Source: Eulemur rufifrons | Taxonomy: Eukaryota > Chordata > Mammalia > Primates > Lemuridae | DNA: 64,000 nt | Reading direction: 5' to 3' | NCBI RefSeq assembly: GCF_041146395.1 | Contig: NC_090989.1 | Location: forward strand, 280,332,343-280,396,342 | Part shown: positions 41,558 through 51,252 of the stretch, piece after piece | Position numbering within the stretch: the stretch's first letter is position 1 | Layout of the letters: every line of letters starts with the position of its first letter | Translations under genes and position numbers: made by a program | The notes under the pieces: model-generated | The model's database searches: none | What the model was told of the DNA's origin: nothing | What the model saw: only the letters and a program-made list of their open reading frames with translations

Positions 41558-41748
41558 GTGAGCAACTCAGCTTCTCTGGTCCTTGTTTTCTCTGTCTGCA
41601 AAGCAGAGACAGTCCCTGTCTCTTTCCCTCTGAGGGGGGGAAGTAGCATTGGAGTGGAAAGAGACAGGGACTGAGTTCCAGCACCGCCCCAAACTGGTGA
41701 CTTTGGACAAGTCTGAGTGAGACTGAATGACTCTAATGATGAGGGCTT
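41558..41748 (+). mobile_element. MIR fragments in sense (two pieces)
   Basis: First piece: AACTCAGCTTCTCTGGTCC and CTGTCTGCAAAGCAGAGACA (to about 41640). Second: AGTGGAAAGAGACAGGGACT, CCCAAACTGGTGACTTTGG and ACAAGTCTGAGTGAGAC. Both are MIR-like. The second has a MIR3-type head. Confidence 0.55.
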
Positions 41749-41764
41749 GTTGGCCACCCTCTGC

Positions 41765-41962
41765 TTGGGTCAGTGCTGCATGTTTTACATACACTGTTAC
41801 CTCACTGTGACTGGAGGAAGGAGATTTTATTATTAACTTTATTTTCCAGATGAGGTAACTGAGGCTCAGAGAGGTTGATTCACTTTCTCAAGGACACACA
41901 GCTAGGAAATTATAAAGTTGGGATTCAAACTCTGATCTGCTGGCTTAGAGCCTGAATCCCTA
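41765..41962 (-). mobile_element. MIR SINE, antisense
   Basis: TGTTTTACATACACTGTTAC, TATTTTCCAGATGAGGTAAC, TGAGGCTCAGAGAGGTTG and CACACAGCTAGGAAATTATA, then GGGATTCAAACTCTG, are inverted MIR. Confidence 0.9.
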
Positions 41963-41999
41963 TAGAAAAAACAACTTGAGTGTGTTTTAAAATATAAGA

Positions 42000-42548
42000 T
42001 TTTGAAGTGCCTACTATGTGCAGGACATCAAGGTAGGTGGCAATAAAAATAAGGATGGCAGGGCCCCAGCCTTTGAGACTCTCATAACTGAGTGGGGACA
42101 GGAGACTCTCAGGAGAGTTAGATATGAAAAATGGCACCAAAAAAGTCCACGAATGCTGGGGGGGGCGGCCACCGGGAAAGAGGTGGGTTCCATGTAGGGG
42201 ATGGGGAAGGGGGGAGAGCTGGGGGAGGCCAGGGGACAGTGAGGGCTGTTCTTAGGCAATGAGGAGGAGTTTAGTGGAGGGCACAGGGCCATTCCTGGAG
42301 GCTGGTACAGCAAGGGCAAAGGCACGGTGGCATGAGCGGGCACAGCATGTCCGAGGAAGGGCCGACAGCCCGGTGTCAGTCAGGAGGGCGCTGGGAGGGG
42401 AAGGGGAGTGCTGTTGCCGAGGCTGGGGCCACGCTGCGGAGGCCTGGGACGGCTGCCTTTGCTCCGTGAACACAGGGAGCCATGGAAGGCCTCTGAGCAG
42501 AGGTGGACGTCATCCTACAGGAGTTTTAGAAAGACAGCTCTGTAGGAA
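42000..42548 (-). mobile_element. L2 LINE, antisense, long fragment
   Basis: Inverted L2: GAAGTGCCTACTATGTGCAG, AAAATAAGGATGGCAGGGCC, GTGGGGACAGGAGACTCTCA and GCAAGGGCAAAGGCACGGTG, to GGAGCCATGGAAGGCCTCTG, AGCAGAGGTGGACGTCATCC and AGAAAGACAGCTCTG. Body and tail in correct relative order. No ORF intact. Confidence 0.85.
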
Positions 42549-42549
42549 G

Positions 42550-43065
42550 AGAAATGTCCGGAAACACACACAAAAACTAGAAGGACAGGCTCAGGATGCA
42601 TTGCATGAACTTTTATAGTGCTTCCTTTAAAAAAACTGTTTTTGCCATGTACAGGCATGACTATTCTAACAACAACAACAAAAAAGGAGTAAATTTTCAA
42701 AGGAAAGGGGACCCAGGAGGCACAGGAGGGTGCAGCAGGAGGGAGCCTGGAGCCAGTGGCCAGGCTGTCCCCTGACGTTGGCTCTCTGGGTGATGGGCCA
42801 TCCGGCTGCCCATCTCACAGGTCTACATGGAGCCCAGCAGGAGGGACCATGGGGGCTTTGAGACACCCTCTTTTACCTAGAGCCTTAGCCTGACCCATGG
42901 TGGTTTTAGCCTGTCCCCACTCCTCCCAACAGTCTGTCCCCACCACATTCCTCCCTACTGGTTAGGCTACGGGAATCCAGCTGATCCTCAAACTTCCTTC
43001 TGGGCTAAATGGGGACAGTTATTCCAGGGTCCTCCCCATGTCCTTGAGGACAGACTGTCCCGTGT
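42550..43065. other. Non-coding stretch, no recognised element
   Basis: Includes an AT-rich patch (42610-42690) with a short (AAC)n run near 42670-42680. No gene or family named. Confidence 0.4.
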
Positions 43066-43069
43066 AGGA

Positions 43070-43245
43070 ACACCAGCCACTGTGCTAGGTGCTTTATGGG
43101 CGGCGTATCTTAACCTGAATATAATCGAGCAAAAACTGTGTTGCTCTCCCTGTGGCACAGACGGGGACATGGTCAGCGGCTTGCCCAGCCCTCACAGTGA
43201 GGAGGGCAAGATCTCACCTCAGAGCAGACCATTAGGCTGTACTGC
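43070..43245 (-). mobile_element. MIR SINE, antisense
   Basis: CACTGTGCTAGGTGCTTTAT, CTTAACCTGAATATAATCG, CAGACGGGGACATGGTCAGC and CAAGATCTCACCTCAGAGC match inverted MIR. Confidence 0.7.
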
Positions 43246-43249
43246 CCCG

Positions 43250-43965
43250 GGCCCTTCAGGAGAAAATCTGTCCCTCCAGTCTCCCCAGCTCTCTGGCCTG
43301 TGGCCTACTCCGGTTCCTAGAATGGGGGCTGCAGTCACCCCCTGAGCCGTTCCCTCTGCGTGGGGTGGCTCTCCTGCCTCAGGAGGAATACTCCTAGGCA
43401 AACTCCTGTTCACCCTGTGAAGCCCAATCAAACCATCCCTCCCTCTCCAAAGAGTCCCCTGACTGCACCCCTGTCCCTTTGTCTGTGTTCCTGTGAGGCT
43501 CCCAAAGGGAAGGGAGACAAGGCTTCAGGGGACGTGGCTGGGACATGAGTTCCAGCCCAGCCCCGAGTGGGTGGGACGGAGGGAACACTCAGCATGTTCT
43601 GGGGCAGGATGGACGTGAGATGGAGGACGGCCTCGGCTCAACCCAGGGAAAGACAGACTGACCAGCCCCTGGGATTCTTTGCCTTGGAGGCTGGAGGAGG
43701 ACAGATTCCAGGAGTGAGGACCAAGGATTCAGCCTCCAGCATGACCACCTCCCCATCAGCCCAAAGGTGGCCACGGCCCCCTTCTGGCCCTCGACAGGGC
43801 AGGCGCACTGCAGACCTCTGGCAAGGCCGGGTGGGAAGCTGTCTTTTGCACACAGGCGCCCCTACACCCACATCCCTCATGAGCATTCACACAGAAGTGC
43901 AAAGCCCCCCTTTGGGCCAGAGGCCCCTACCCCAGGCGGAGATGACCAGAGTTGGGAACAGAGAA
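43250..43965. other. Non-coding stretch, no recognised element
   Basis: No recognised repeat or supported exon. Confidence 0.4.
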
Positions 43966-43969
43966 TCCA

Positions 43970-44038
43970 GTGCCTCGCACAGTGGCTGGCACATAGTAGG
44001 CACTCAAGCATTTGTTGGATGAATGAATGAATAATTAC
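43970..44038 (+). mobile_element. L2 3' tail
   Basis: CCTCGCACAGTGGCTGGCAC, ATAGTAGGCACTCAAGC and TTGTTGGATGAATGAATGAA match the sense L2 tail well. Confidence 0.85.
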
Positions 44039-44334
44039 CTGGCCCCAGACCTAGAGGGGAGGGCCAGGAGCCTCAAGTCTCTCTGCCTGTCCCCTGCATT
44101 TCATGGAGCCCCTGTTGTGCAGGGTGGCTCCCAGCAGGCTCAGGCAGGGGGAGGGAGGGAGGGGCCAGGGGAAAGCAGCCGCAGGCAATGCCTCACTTGG
44201 GAGGGAGAACGGACAGTGCCCTTCTGACACCTGGGCACTGGTGGCACCCGGGACCCTGAGGAACTTCGAGGTACCCCCAGATCACCCCAGTGAGCACTCC
44301 CCTGCAGTTCCACAGGGGACATCACAGTGAGGCC

Positions 44335-44512
44335 CTTAAAGCCAAGGGCTCAGGATTCAGACATTTCTGGGCTCCAGCTCTACCCCTTGCTAGGCCAGTT
44401 GCCTCAGTTTCCCTATCAGCAAAGGGGATGGAGAGCACCACCTGCTACACAGTTTCGCTGGGAAGGTCGTGGTGAGAGGTGCCAGCTCAGCACATTCTGT
44501 CTGCCATTGTTA
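44335..44512 (+). mobile_element. MIR SINE
   Basis: CAAGGGCTCAGGATTCAGAC, TTTCTGGGCTCCAGCTC, GTTGCCTCAGTTTCCCTATC, AGCAAAGGGGATGGAG and TCAGCACATTCTGTCTGCC match sense MIR. Confidence 0.8.
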
Positions 44513-44559
44513 CAAACAACAGCACAGGAAGGTGTAGGGAGGAAAACAGCCAAACCGCT

Positions 44560-44675
44560 GGACCCTGGGCCCCAGTCCCATTGTGCCACTGACTCATGGG
44601 GTGACCTTGGACAAGGCCCAGTCTCTTTCCAGGCCTCAGTTTCCCCATTTGTACAGTCAGGCCCTGATAACCTGG
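44560..44675 (+). mobile_element. MIR SINE fragment
   Basis: TGTGCCACTGACTCATGGGG, TGACCTTGGACAAGGCCC, AGGCCTCAGTTTCCCCATTT and GTACAGTCAGG match sense MIR. Confidence 0.8.
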
Positions 44676-44704
44676 ACAGCCTTGGCCCAGCTCCAAGCCC
44701 AGCA

Positions 44705-44960
44705 CAGACAAGCGCACACACAGCCCCTGGGATTGCCCAGAGACACACAGGCGCACACACACCGGCGCACACTCACATACAGACACACACACACTGGCAC
44801 ACTCACACAGACAACACTGACACGTCCATACCCAGACCACATAGGCACACCCCCTCGCATTCAGCCCCCCCCTGCGTCCTCCCCACTCTCACCCTCCCTG
44901 GCACCCACACCGGCTCACACTCATGCTCACACCCATGCTCACACTCGCCCCCCCCCCCAA
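44705..44960. repeat. Imperfect CA-rich tract, potential Z-DNA
   Basis: Many CACACA and GCACAC units with GGCGCACACACACC, ACACACACACACTGGC and TCACACTCATGC interruptions, ending in a C-run (about 44950-44959). Mostly alternating purine-pyrimidine. It directly precedes CGI-4, as 7927-8092 does CGI-1. Confidence 0.85.
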
Positions 44961-45099
44961 TCTGCTGAGCACCAAGGATTGGCGCGGGCGGGTTTGGGAG
45001 CGGGAGGGAAAAAAAGACCACGACTCAGCCGGGGAAGAGGGGTGCGGTGGGGGGCGCGGGCGAGGGAAATGACAGCCCGCGGTCCCCCTCGAGTCCCGG

Positions 45100-45134
45100 C
45101 TCATGAATATTAATGCCGCGGTAATTAAAATGCA
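45100..45134. promoter_or_regulatory. AT-rich homeodomain/POU-like block in CGI-4
   Basis: CTCATGAATATTAATGCCGC is followed by GGTAATTAAAATGC. ATGAATATTAAT and TAATTAAAAT are typical of POU and paired-type homeodomain sites. It is flanked on both sides by CpG-rich DNA. Function is inferred. Confidence 0.4.
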
Positions 45135-45409
45135 GGGACGCAGCAGGATGGATGCGGCTGCCTCCGGAGCGCCGGGGAGCGCGGCGTCTTCGCAGGCGGG
45201 CGGAGCCCGCTCCTCGCTGGCGCGAAGCGGGACCAAGCTTGGGGCCTCGATCCGGGGCGGGCAGGGGGTGGCTTTCGGCGCGGCCGGGCGCCGCGGCCCG
45301 GCGTCCCCCGCCCCCAGCCCGGCGGCCGCCGCTCGGTGCCCTGCCCCGGCCGGGCCGCCCGCCAGGCCGCCGCTTCCCGGAGCCGGCCCCCTCCGGCCCT
45401 CGCGGCCGC

Positions 45410-45543
45410 TGATGTCATCTGCACAAAACTTTCCGCTTCCCGGCCAGTCTCGGGGCCCTGAGTCATCGCCGCCCCCGGCCCGGCACTGGCCCGCGGCGTC
45501 TGTTTGTGCAGAGCGAGGCCCTGCCGGCCCGGGCCTGACGTCA
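45410..45543. promoter_or_regulatory. Cluster of three bZIP (CRE/AP-1-type) sites
   Basis: TGATGTCATC (45410-45419), TGAGTCA (45459-45465) and a full palindromic TGACGTCA (45536-45543) lie within 134 bp of CGI-4. A full CRE in a CpG island is classic for CREB/ATF promoters. The group may act together. Confidence 0.5.
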
Positions 45544-45619
45544 GCCTGGCTGGGCCTGGAACAGCCTGGGGGCAGGACGGTCCTGCTGGGGGCCACAGCG
45601 GAGGGCACACCCTCGGATT

Positions 45620-45712
45620 CCGGCTTCAAATCCGGCGCCGCCTCGCGGGGGTCGCCTGACCTTGGCCAAGTCCTTAAAACCCTCCCGACCTTTCCTCCTG
45701 TGCCACGTAGCA
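45620..45712 (+). mobile_element. MIR fragment at the CGI-4 edge
   Basis: CGGCTTCAAATCCGGCGCCG, then CGCCTGACCTTGGCCAAGTC and CTTAAAACCCTCCCGACC match sense MIR, with CpG-rich changes. Confidence 0.6.
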
Positions 45713-45734
45713 CATACTCAACAAACCTTGGGAG

Positions 45735-45862
45735 ACTCGTGGAGTGAGTCAGCTGGGTAAACTGAGGCCCAGAGATGGGAAAAGGACAGCCCAAGGTCAT
45801 AAGCAGTTCAGGGGCAGAGCTGGGTTTCCAGACCCTGAGTTGCAAGGTTTCTGCCAGGTCAC
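45735..45862 (-). mobile_element. MIR SINE, antisense
   Basis: GGGTAAACTGAGGCCCAGAG, AGCCCAAGGTCATAAGCAG and GCAGAGCTGGGTTTCCAGAC match inverted MIR, opposed to the fragment at 45620. Confidence 0.75.
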
Positions 45863-45918
45863 TACTGTTTCCCACGCGCTACCTAAGAGACCCCTTTGGC
45901 AGGTGCAAGGGGCGGGGG

Positions 45919-45966
45919 AGTCCTGCAGCGGGGCAGTCCTGCAGCGGGGAAGTCCTGCAGCGGGCG
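45919..45966. repeat. Three 16-bp tandem units
   Basis: AGTCCTGCAGCGGGGC repeats three times (45919-45934, 45935-45950, 45951-45965) with small changes, period 16 bp. It includes PstI-like CTGCAG. No known family. Confidence 0.9.
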
Positions 45967-45969
45967 CCT

Positions 45970-46635
45970 GGGTGTGGCCAGGCCATGGGGCCACTGGCCC
46001 CACTATTCTCATCTCTAGAAAGGCGTGGTGACAGTACAGTGCCCACGTGCAGTCTGCGAGGATAGAAGGTCACCTGAGAAAACACCCACAGCAGTCTGCA
46101 GACAAGGGGCAGTTTAAGCCTGGGGCCACCATTGAAGTCAGAGAGGAGTCAGGTCACTGGGTTCAAATCCTGCTCCTGGCCCTCCCCTGTCCTCCCTCGT
46201 TCCCCCCTGTGCCGTCCAGCCAGTGGTGCAGGGAAGACGCGTTTACATGCAGATGTCTGCCCCGTCCCTCGCCCAGTCGCACACAGCAAGCACTCCAGAA
46301 GCGCCTGGCACGCCGTCTCAGGACCCAGTTTACAGATGGGAACTAACAACGTTCGGCTGCTGCTGCTGCGCAGGGACTGGGCTCAGGCCTGGGATCCCAG
46401 GCCCTGTGGCCTCCCCACGCTTGGCTGAGGGCTCTGGCTCTTCCCCAGACACACCCCACCTCCCCCAGCACCTGCCCCTCCTCCAGGCCTGGCCCCCTCC
46501 TGGGCAGGGGTGGTTCTGGCTTCCCCCAGCCCCCCATCCCCCACCCCAGCCAAGCACACCCTCAGGCCAACAGAACTCACAGCTGGCTGGGAAAGGCCTG
46601 CCCTGTCCCCCACACCCTGCCTCTCCCTTCCCAAC
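45970..46635. other. Non-coding stretch, weak MIR echoes
   Basis: Possible MIR remnants near 46150-46180 (GGTTCAAATCCTGCTCC) and 46310-46345. Otherwise unrecognised. No exon supported. Confidence 0.35.
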
Positions 46636-46639
46636 AGCC

Positions 46640-46800
46640 TTACTGGAACCCTTTCAAGTCCTCTGCGCCCCAGGCTGCCTCTTCCTGCCTGAGGCCTTTG
46701 CATGCTCTGTTCCCTCTGCCTGGATCACTCTCTCCCCTCCCATTTTCCTGGTTAACTCCTCTGCCTCCATGTCTCCTCTGCTCTTCCCTTGGGGAGTGTC
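46640..46800 (+). mobile_element. L2 LINE fragment
   Basis: TACTGGAACCCTTTCAAGTC, GAGGCCTTTGCATGCTCTGT, TCCCTCTGCCTGGATCACTC and GTTAACTCCTCTGCCTCC match the L2 sense body ('ctttgcacatgctgttccctctgcctgg...'). Confidence 0.85.
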
Positions 46801-46814
46801 CCAATTAGCGCGAC

Positions 46815-47038
46815 CACTCAACACACATGCACACAGCAGCGTGCACTCCCCACGTCACACGGACCTTAGCACACACAGGCACAGACACAAAGGAGGAGCT
46901 TGCCCCCCTATGCACACACGCACACACATTCCATAGGCTGACACACTTACCCCCATCACACACCCCATTCAACACACATACCTCACACACCCTGACCACA
47001 CAGTAAACACGCACGGACCACACAGCACACGTCAGGGC
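46815..47038. repeat. CA-rich degenerate tract
   Basis: Repeated ACACACATGCACACAGC, CACACGCACACACATTCC and CACAGTAAACACGCACGG, with many interruptions. It resembles the tract at 44705 but is not next to an island. Confidence 0.8.
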
Positions 47039-47329
47039 TGCGTTGGTGCTGCCCAGTGGGCTCCTACAGCCTCGGCTTGTCCCAGCCCTGGGTATTTCTC
47101 CCCAGTGTGGGCAGGGACTCTTCTCCACTCCCAGCGCAGGCCCCGCACCGCACCGTGGCTCGCTCAGTTACAGTCCCACCTCCTTCCAGGCCTTCTCAAA
47201 CACATCCTTCCCGTTTCTGCCAGGGGCTGCTCCCGCTCCCTCCACTGCTGCTCCAGTCCCACCGGGCACCCTCGGGGCTTTGGTGTGCCCCACCACCAGC
47301 CAAGGGCCTCCAGAACATTTGGTGATTTG

Positions 47330-47460
47330 GGTGGGCTTGAGCCTTATGGTCACTTCTGACTGGGGCCTTGATGTTCTCATCTGTAAAATGGGGTAACACT
47401 GAAAAGTACCTGGCAGAAACTCAGAAGTGTCACAATGGACATTATTAGCACAGCCGCTGG
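47330..47460 (+). mobile_element. MIR SINE
   Basis: GGGCTTGAGCCTTATGGTCA, GATGTTCTCATCTGTAAAAT, GGGGTAACACTGAAAAGTAC and GGACATTATTAGCACAG match sense MIR through the tail. Confidence 0.75.
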
Positions 47461-47464
47461 GTGG

Positions 47465-48025
47465 AGTTCATGGGTAAACTGAGCCTTGGGGACTGCGGTT
47501 CTTCCAAGTGAGTATCCTGGTCATCACACTCTCCCTGCAAACCAGGTCTGTGAGGCACTTTGTGCTGAACCCCATGGGTGGGGTATTTGGTTGGGGTTCC
47601 TGACAAGTGGCCAGGGTTATCTGTTCCATTGGGGTGTCCTCGCTTCAGGGGGCGCTGGGTGAGAGCCTCAGACACCCCCCTGCAGTCCAGCAGAGCTCCA
47701 CCCTGCTGCCCAGCCCCTGTTGAGAGAAACTTGCTGAGCAGGAAGGTCACAGAAAGCCCCTCTGGTGGGTGACCAGGATCAGGAGAAAAAGGAGGGAAGG
47801 TGGCAGGCTGGGGAGGACCTAAGCTGTGTGTGTGTTTGTGGGAGAGATGGAAACAGCGGAGTCGCTCACGCCACCCTCATCGCCACTGCACCTTGGGTGT
47901 TAGGGTCCCTCCCTCAGCCCAGACTCAGAACGGGGCATGTCACCCCATATGCAGAGATGGAGAAACAGGCCCAATGCGGAGGGGACTGGGCACACTGGGC
48001 TGTGGGCGGGGGAGCCACCTGGGAC
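47465..48025. other. Non-coding stretch, no recognised element
   Basis: A weak inverted MIR echo near 47470-47500 only. No exon supported. Confidence 0.35.
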
Positions 48026-48027
48026 CC

Positions 48028-48200
48028 ACGTGTCCATCCACCTTCCGTGTACCTGCCGTGGACTCATGCGCTGGGTGAGACAGCCACGGCCCTCACGGGG
48101 CTCAGAGACTAGCAGAGTTGACAGGTGACAACAGGTGAATAAACAAAGGCAGTGTGACAAAAGTAGGCTAGGAGAGGTACTGGGATGGGGAACAAGGAGG
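48028..48200 (-). mobile_element. L2 fragment, antisense
   Basis: GTACCTGCCGTGGACTCATG, CAGCCACGGCCCTCACGGGG, CTCAGAGACTAGCAG and CAGTGTGACAAAAGTAGGC match the inverted L2 body. Confidence 0.6.
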
Positions 48201-48324
48201 TACCCATGCTCATTTATAAACATAGGGACACATAAGTGTCCCAGAGTTTCTTCTGGAACTTTTCTTTCGGTTCACTCCCCCATCTATACGCACCTTTTGA
48301 ACACCTTTGCCAGAGGTGAGGGGA

Positions 48325-48498
48325 ACAATGGTGAAGAGCAAAATCTGGACTCCTCCTTCTTGCTGTGATACCTCAGGCAAGTCACTGTCCCTCTCTGAGC
48401 CTCCATGGCATAGCTTCCTCTGAAGAATGGGTACATATCCCATATGGCTGTTATGAAGGTGAGATGATGTGTGTGAAGCTCTTGGCGTGGGGACCCGA
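48325..48498 (+). mobile_element. MIR SINE
   Basis: ATACCTCAGGCAAGTCACTG, CTCTGAGCCTCCATGGC, GAAGAATGGGTACATATCCC and ATGAAGGTGAGATGATGTG match sense MIR. Confidence 0.85.
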
Positions 48499-48499
48499 G

Positions 48500-48860
48500 C
48501 TCTGCCCCGCAAGCCCTAGCCGCTGTACTCAGGCCCCTAAACCTCTCGCCTCCCATCTCTGCCCGAACCTCAGTACCTGGCGGCTCAGCTCACATACATA
48601 GCCCAGCCTGGGCCCAGTGAGATGGAGGCTACTCATGATGGCAAGACTGCCAGGGAGGATTTGCTACCTGGCCAGGTACTCAGGTCTCCAGTCTCTTGGG
48701 GGTGGAATGTTTCAAATAGATGCGTTCTAGAACCACATGCGTAGATTGGTTGTGGGAGCCATGCATCCACCTCCTGCCTGCTGCGGCCCCTGTTAGAAGA
48801 AGAGCTCCTAAGCCCTGATCACCCCACCCCAGGGCCCCGTGAGATGGTCTGACAGCCCCA
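48500..48860. other. Non-coding stretch, no recognised element
   Basis: No recognised repeat or exon. Confidence 0.4.
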
Positions 48861-48864
48861 TGAC

Positions 48865-49000
48865 ACACAGCTCAAATGAGGCACAACAGATGAGGAAACC
48901 GAGGCTGGGAGGGGAAGTCCCGCACCCCTGTCCACGCAGATGCTCCACAGGGGAGCCAGAATTTGCACTGACACCAACCCTGAGCTCTCATCCCTCCCCC
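48865..49000 (-). mobile_element. MIR SINE, antisense
   Basis: ACAACAGATGAGGAAACCGA, GGCTGGGAGGGGAAGTC and GGAGCCAGAATTTGCACTGA match inverted MIR. Confidence 0.75.
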
Positions 49001-49194
49001 AGGTGACCCTCGGCCTTTGTCTTGTCAGCACAGAACAGATGTGATCAGTGCCCACTTTGCCTAACTCGCACCCAGCTGTTCTCCAGCCGCCCAACCCTTG
49101 GGCATCACCCGCAGGGCCTCCGCCGAGAGTCCTGGGGAGAGAGGCTGAGAGCAGGGGCTCACCAAAGGGCAGATCATCAGTGGGACTTCCAGAA

Positions 49195-49330
49195 CAGTCA
49201 TGAGTTCCTGGGATATCAGAACTGGAAGGGTCTTGGGGATCACCACTCTGGCCAACCCCACCTTGCACACATAGAAAAGCTCCAGCTTGGAGAGGTGGAG
49301 ACCCTGTCCAGGGACCCACAGCAAGGCGTT
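49195..49330 (-). mobile_element. MIR3-like SINE, antisense
   Basis: ATATCAGAACTGGAAGGGTC, TTGGGGATCACCACTCTGGC, CAACCCCACCTTGCAC and GCTTGGAGAGGTGGAGACCC match the inverted MIR3-type order ('gagctggaagggacc...catctagtccaaccccc'). Confidence 0.7.
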
Positions 49331-49351
49331 GGTCCAGCTGGGGCTAGATGG

Positions 49352-49592
49352 GAGGAGGCAGTTCAGCTTTGGAGCTCAACTGCCTGGGTTCAAATCTGGG
49401 TCTGTCATTGGCCAGCTGTGAGCCTAAGTCTCTGAACCCCTCTGTGCCTCAGTGTCCTCATTCTGTAGAATAGGGATAATAACAGTTTCTATTTCAAAGA
49501 CTGTTGTGAGAAATAAGTGAATTAATACATAAAATATGCTTAAAAACGGGGCCTGGTACACAGTAAGCACAATAGACATTAGCTGCCATTCT
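49352..49592 (+). mobile_element. MIR SINE, best-preserved copy
   Basis: Nearly full length in sense: TCAACTGCCTGGGTTCAAAT, GGCCAGCTGTGAGCCTAAGT, GTGCCTCAGTGTCCTCATTC, GGGATAATAACAGTTTC, TTGTGAGAAATAAGTGAATT, CGGGGCCTGGTACACAGTAA and GCACAATAGACATTAGC. Confidence 0.95.
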
Positions 49593-49639
49593 CGTCTCCT
49601 GATTTCGGGCCCAGGGCAGACACATCCGTCTGCTGAAAC

Positions 49640-49772
49640 TCCAGTGATGCCTGCTCTGTGCAAGGCACTCTGCTGCTGCTGACGACGGAGCGGCCAACAG
49701 GGCTGGCCGCGCTGGCCTCTGGTGCCAACGGTCAGGTGGGAAACACGCCACGGACAGGTAACTCCAGGGATC
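49640..49772 (-). mobile_element. L2 fragment, antisense
   Basis: CCAGTGATGCCTGCTCTGTG, CAAGGCACTCTGCTGCTGCT and GGTCAGGTGGGAAACACG match the inverted L2 tail region. Confidence 0.5.
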
Positions 49773-49774
49773 AT

Positions 49775-50755
49775 CAGCTCATTGCCACGTGGCTTCTGCT
49801 GGTCTGGGTGGGGGGGGGAGGTCAGGGCTAAAGAGCAGATAATGTGGCTCCAGGCAGAGGAAGAAAGGACACAAAGCTGTCCCAACTGGAGAGAAGATGT
49901 GGCTGGAGCTCAGAAGCAAAGCTGAAGGTGGGGGGGCATCCTGAGCCTGGGCTGATATGTGATGGGGTGGTGGGGGCAGCCAGGGCGGGGCAGCCTTGCA
50001 TTTTGGAAAGCTCTGCCAGCTGCCCTAGGGAGGGCAGATTGGATTGGATGGGGGATGGGCTGAGAGTGGGGACAGGGAGCCAGGGAGGGGGTAGGAGATG
50101 GAGCAGCAGGAGGAGGGTGGGAGCAGTGGGGATAGGGCGAAGGGAGCTGAGGCATTTAGGTAGGAAGCTCCCCAGGGCTGGTGTTTGGCTGGGGGTGGGG
50201 AGGAGGAGTCTGGGAGGGCTCCTGGGATCTGGCCAGGGTGGGGGTTCACGGCCAGAAGTGATGGTCAGTAGAGGGTTCAAGGAGGAAAGGAGGCCCTGCA
50301 TCCAGCTCTAGCCACCCCAGCTGCAGCAGCACCTGGGCCCTCGGACTCAAGTCTCGTGCTTCAGAGAGCGACATTCCTGGACTCCTGGGTTGGGGGGTAC
50401 AGCACGCCCAGCTCGAGCCCTGGGCCCCTGGAGTTCCCTGTTCAATGGTGCCCAGACCAATTCCTGGGCTCATTCTCCTGAGGTTGTCTGAGCCACCATT
50501 TGGGCACCCCTAAGCCCTAGGGGTAGCCAGGAGGTGGCATTTGCAGGGGGTGTGACAGAGCTGGAGTGCCCACACCTGCACATCCACAACCCCTCAGGGA
50601 AAAGGACTAACCTGGGGGGAAAGAAAGAGGAGCGGTGCGAAGCCTGGGGCCAGGGGCTGGTGCTCCCCAGGCTGCAGCTTCTGGTGTGGACGCCAAGGAG
50701 TGTGAGAGTTCTAAACACAAACCCAGCCTTCCAGGTGTATTTGTCCTTATGAAGG
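49775..50755. other. Non-coding stretch, purine-rich
   Basis: Plus strand rich in G (for example GGGTGGGGGGGGGAGG near 49805-49820). No named repeat family or supported exon. Confidence 0.4.
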
Positions 50756-50855
50756 GGTATTTGTCAAGGAAGGAGGACAGAACATATTTTATTTAGCAGT
50801 TTGTTAGCGTGATTTATAACTTGTAAATACCTAGACATGAGGTATGTGGGCCTTG
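50756..50855. other. AT-rich block, unassigned
   Basis: ATATTTTATTTAGCAGTTTG and GTGATTTATAACTTGTAAAT, flanked by GC-rich DNA. It could be a repeat or a conserved block. Confidence 0.35.
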
Positions 50856-50857
50856 GC

Positions 50858-51250
50858 TTGTACTCCTGCCCCAGGCTGACCCCTCAGTGCTGCCCAGAGA
50901 GCAGCAGCCTCCCTGGGCCCCAGGTGGCCTCCCCTAGCGGACCCTTGACCAGCAGGTGGGTCCCTGGGGATCCTGCAGGCTTCCTTCAGAGCTTCTGGGG
51001 GGCCCCCACTCTGCACTCCACCGCCAGGCTCAGCCAGTCCCCCTGCCTTTGTCTGAGGTCCTCCTGCTTCCCTGTGAATGTTCAACTCCAGCCTCTCCCT
51101 GCTCCCACCCTTCTTCCTCCTCCCGTCCTAGGCTCTCCAGCTTGTCACTGGTCACTGTGGTATGTGTTGTGGTCTGACCAGCTGGGTACAAGTCCTGTCC
51201 CTCCTGTGGGAAAAATCAAGAGCTCCTTGCAGTGCACCTCCCACCGGAAG
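50858..51250. other. Non-coding stretch, no recognised element
   Basis: No recognised repeat or exon. Confidence 0.4.
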
Positions 51251-51252
51251 CT

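Larger units (their letters stand above)
44990..45665. promoter_or_regulatory. CpG island CGI-4
   Basis: CpG-dense from about 44980 to 45660. It has an AT-rich homeodomain-like block at 45100-45132 and a group of bZIP-type sites (45410-45543). No TATA box and no confirmed exon. Plausible promoter or enhancer island. The long ORFs here (328 codons minus, 214 codons plus) are low-complexity and are rejected as genes. Confidence 0.65.

Noticed and set aside
45103..45747. 214-codon plus-strand ORF starting in CGI-4
   Set aside because: Same region and composition as above. It ends inside MIR sequence, so it is not a conserved exon.
44889..45875. 328-codon minus-strand ORF over CGI-4
   Set aside because: Ala/Pro/Gly/Arg-rich, no recognisable domain, spans a CpG island, a MIR and part of a CA tract. 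High CpG content reduces stop codons, so long ORFs arise by chance.
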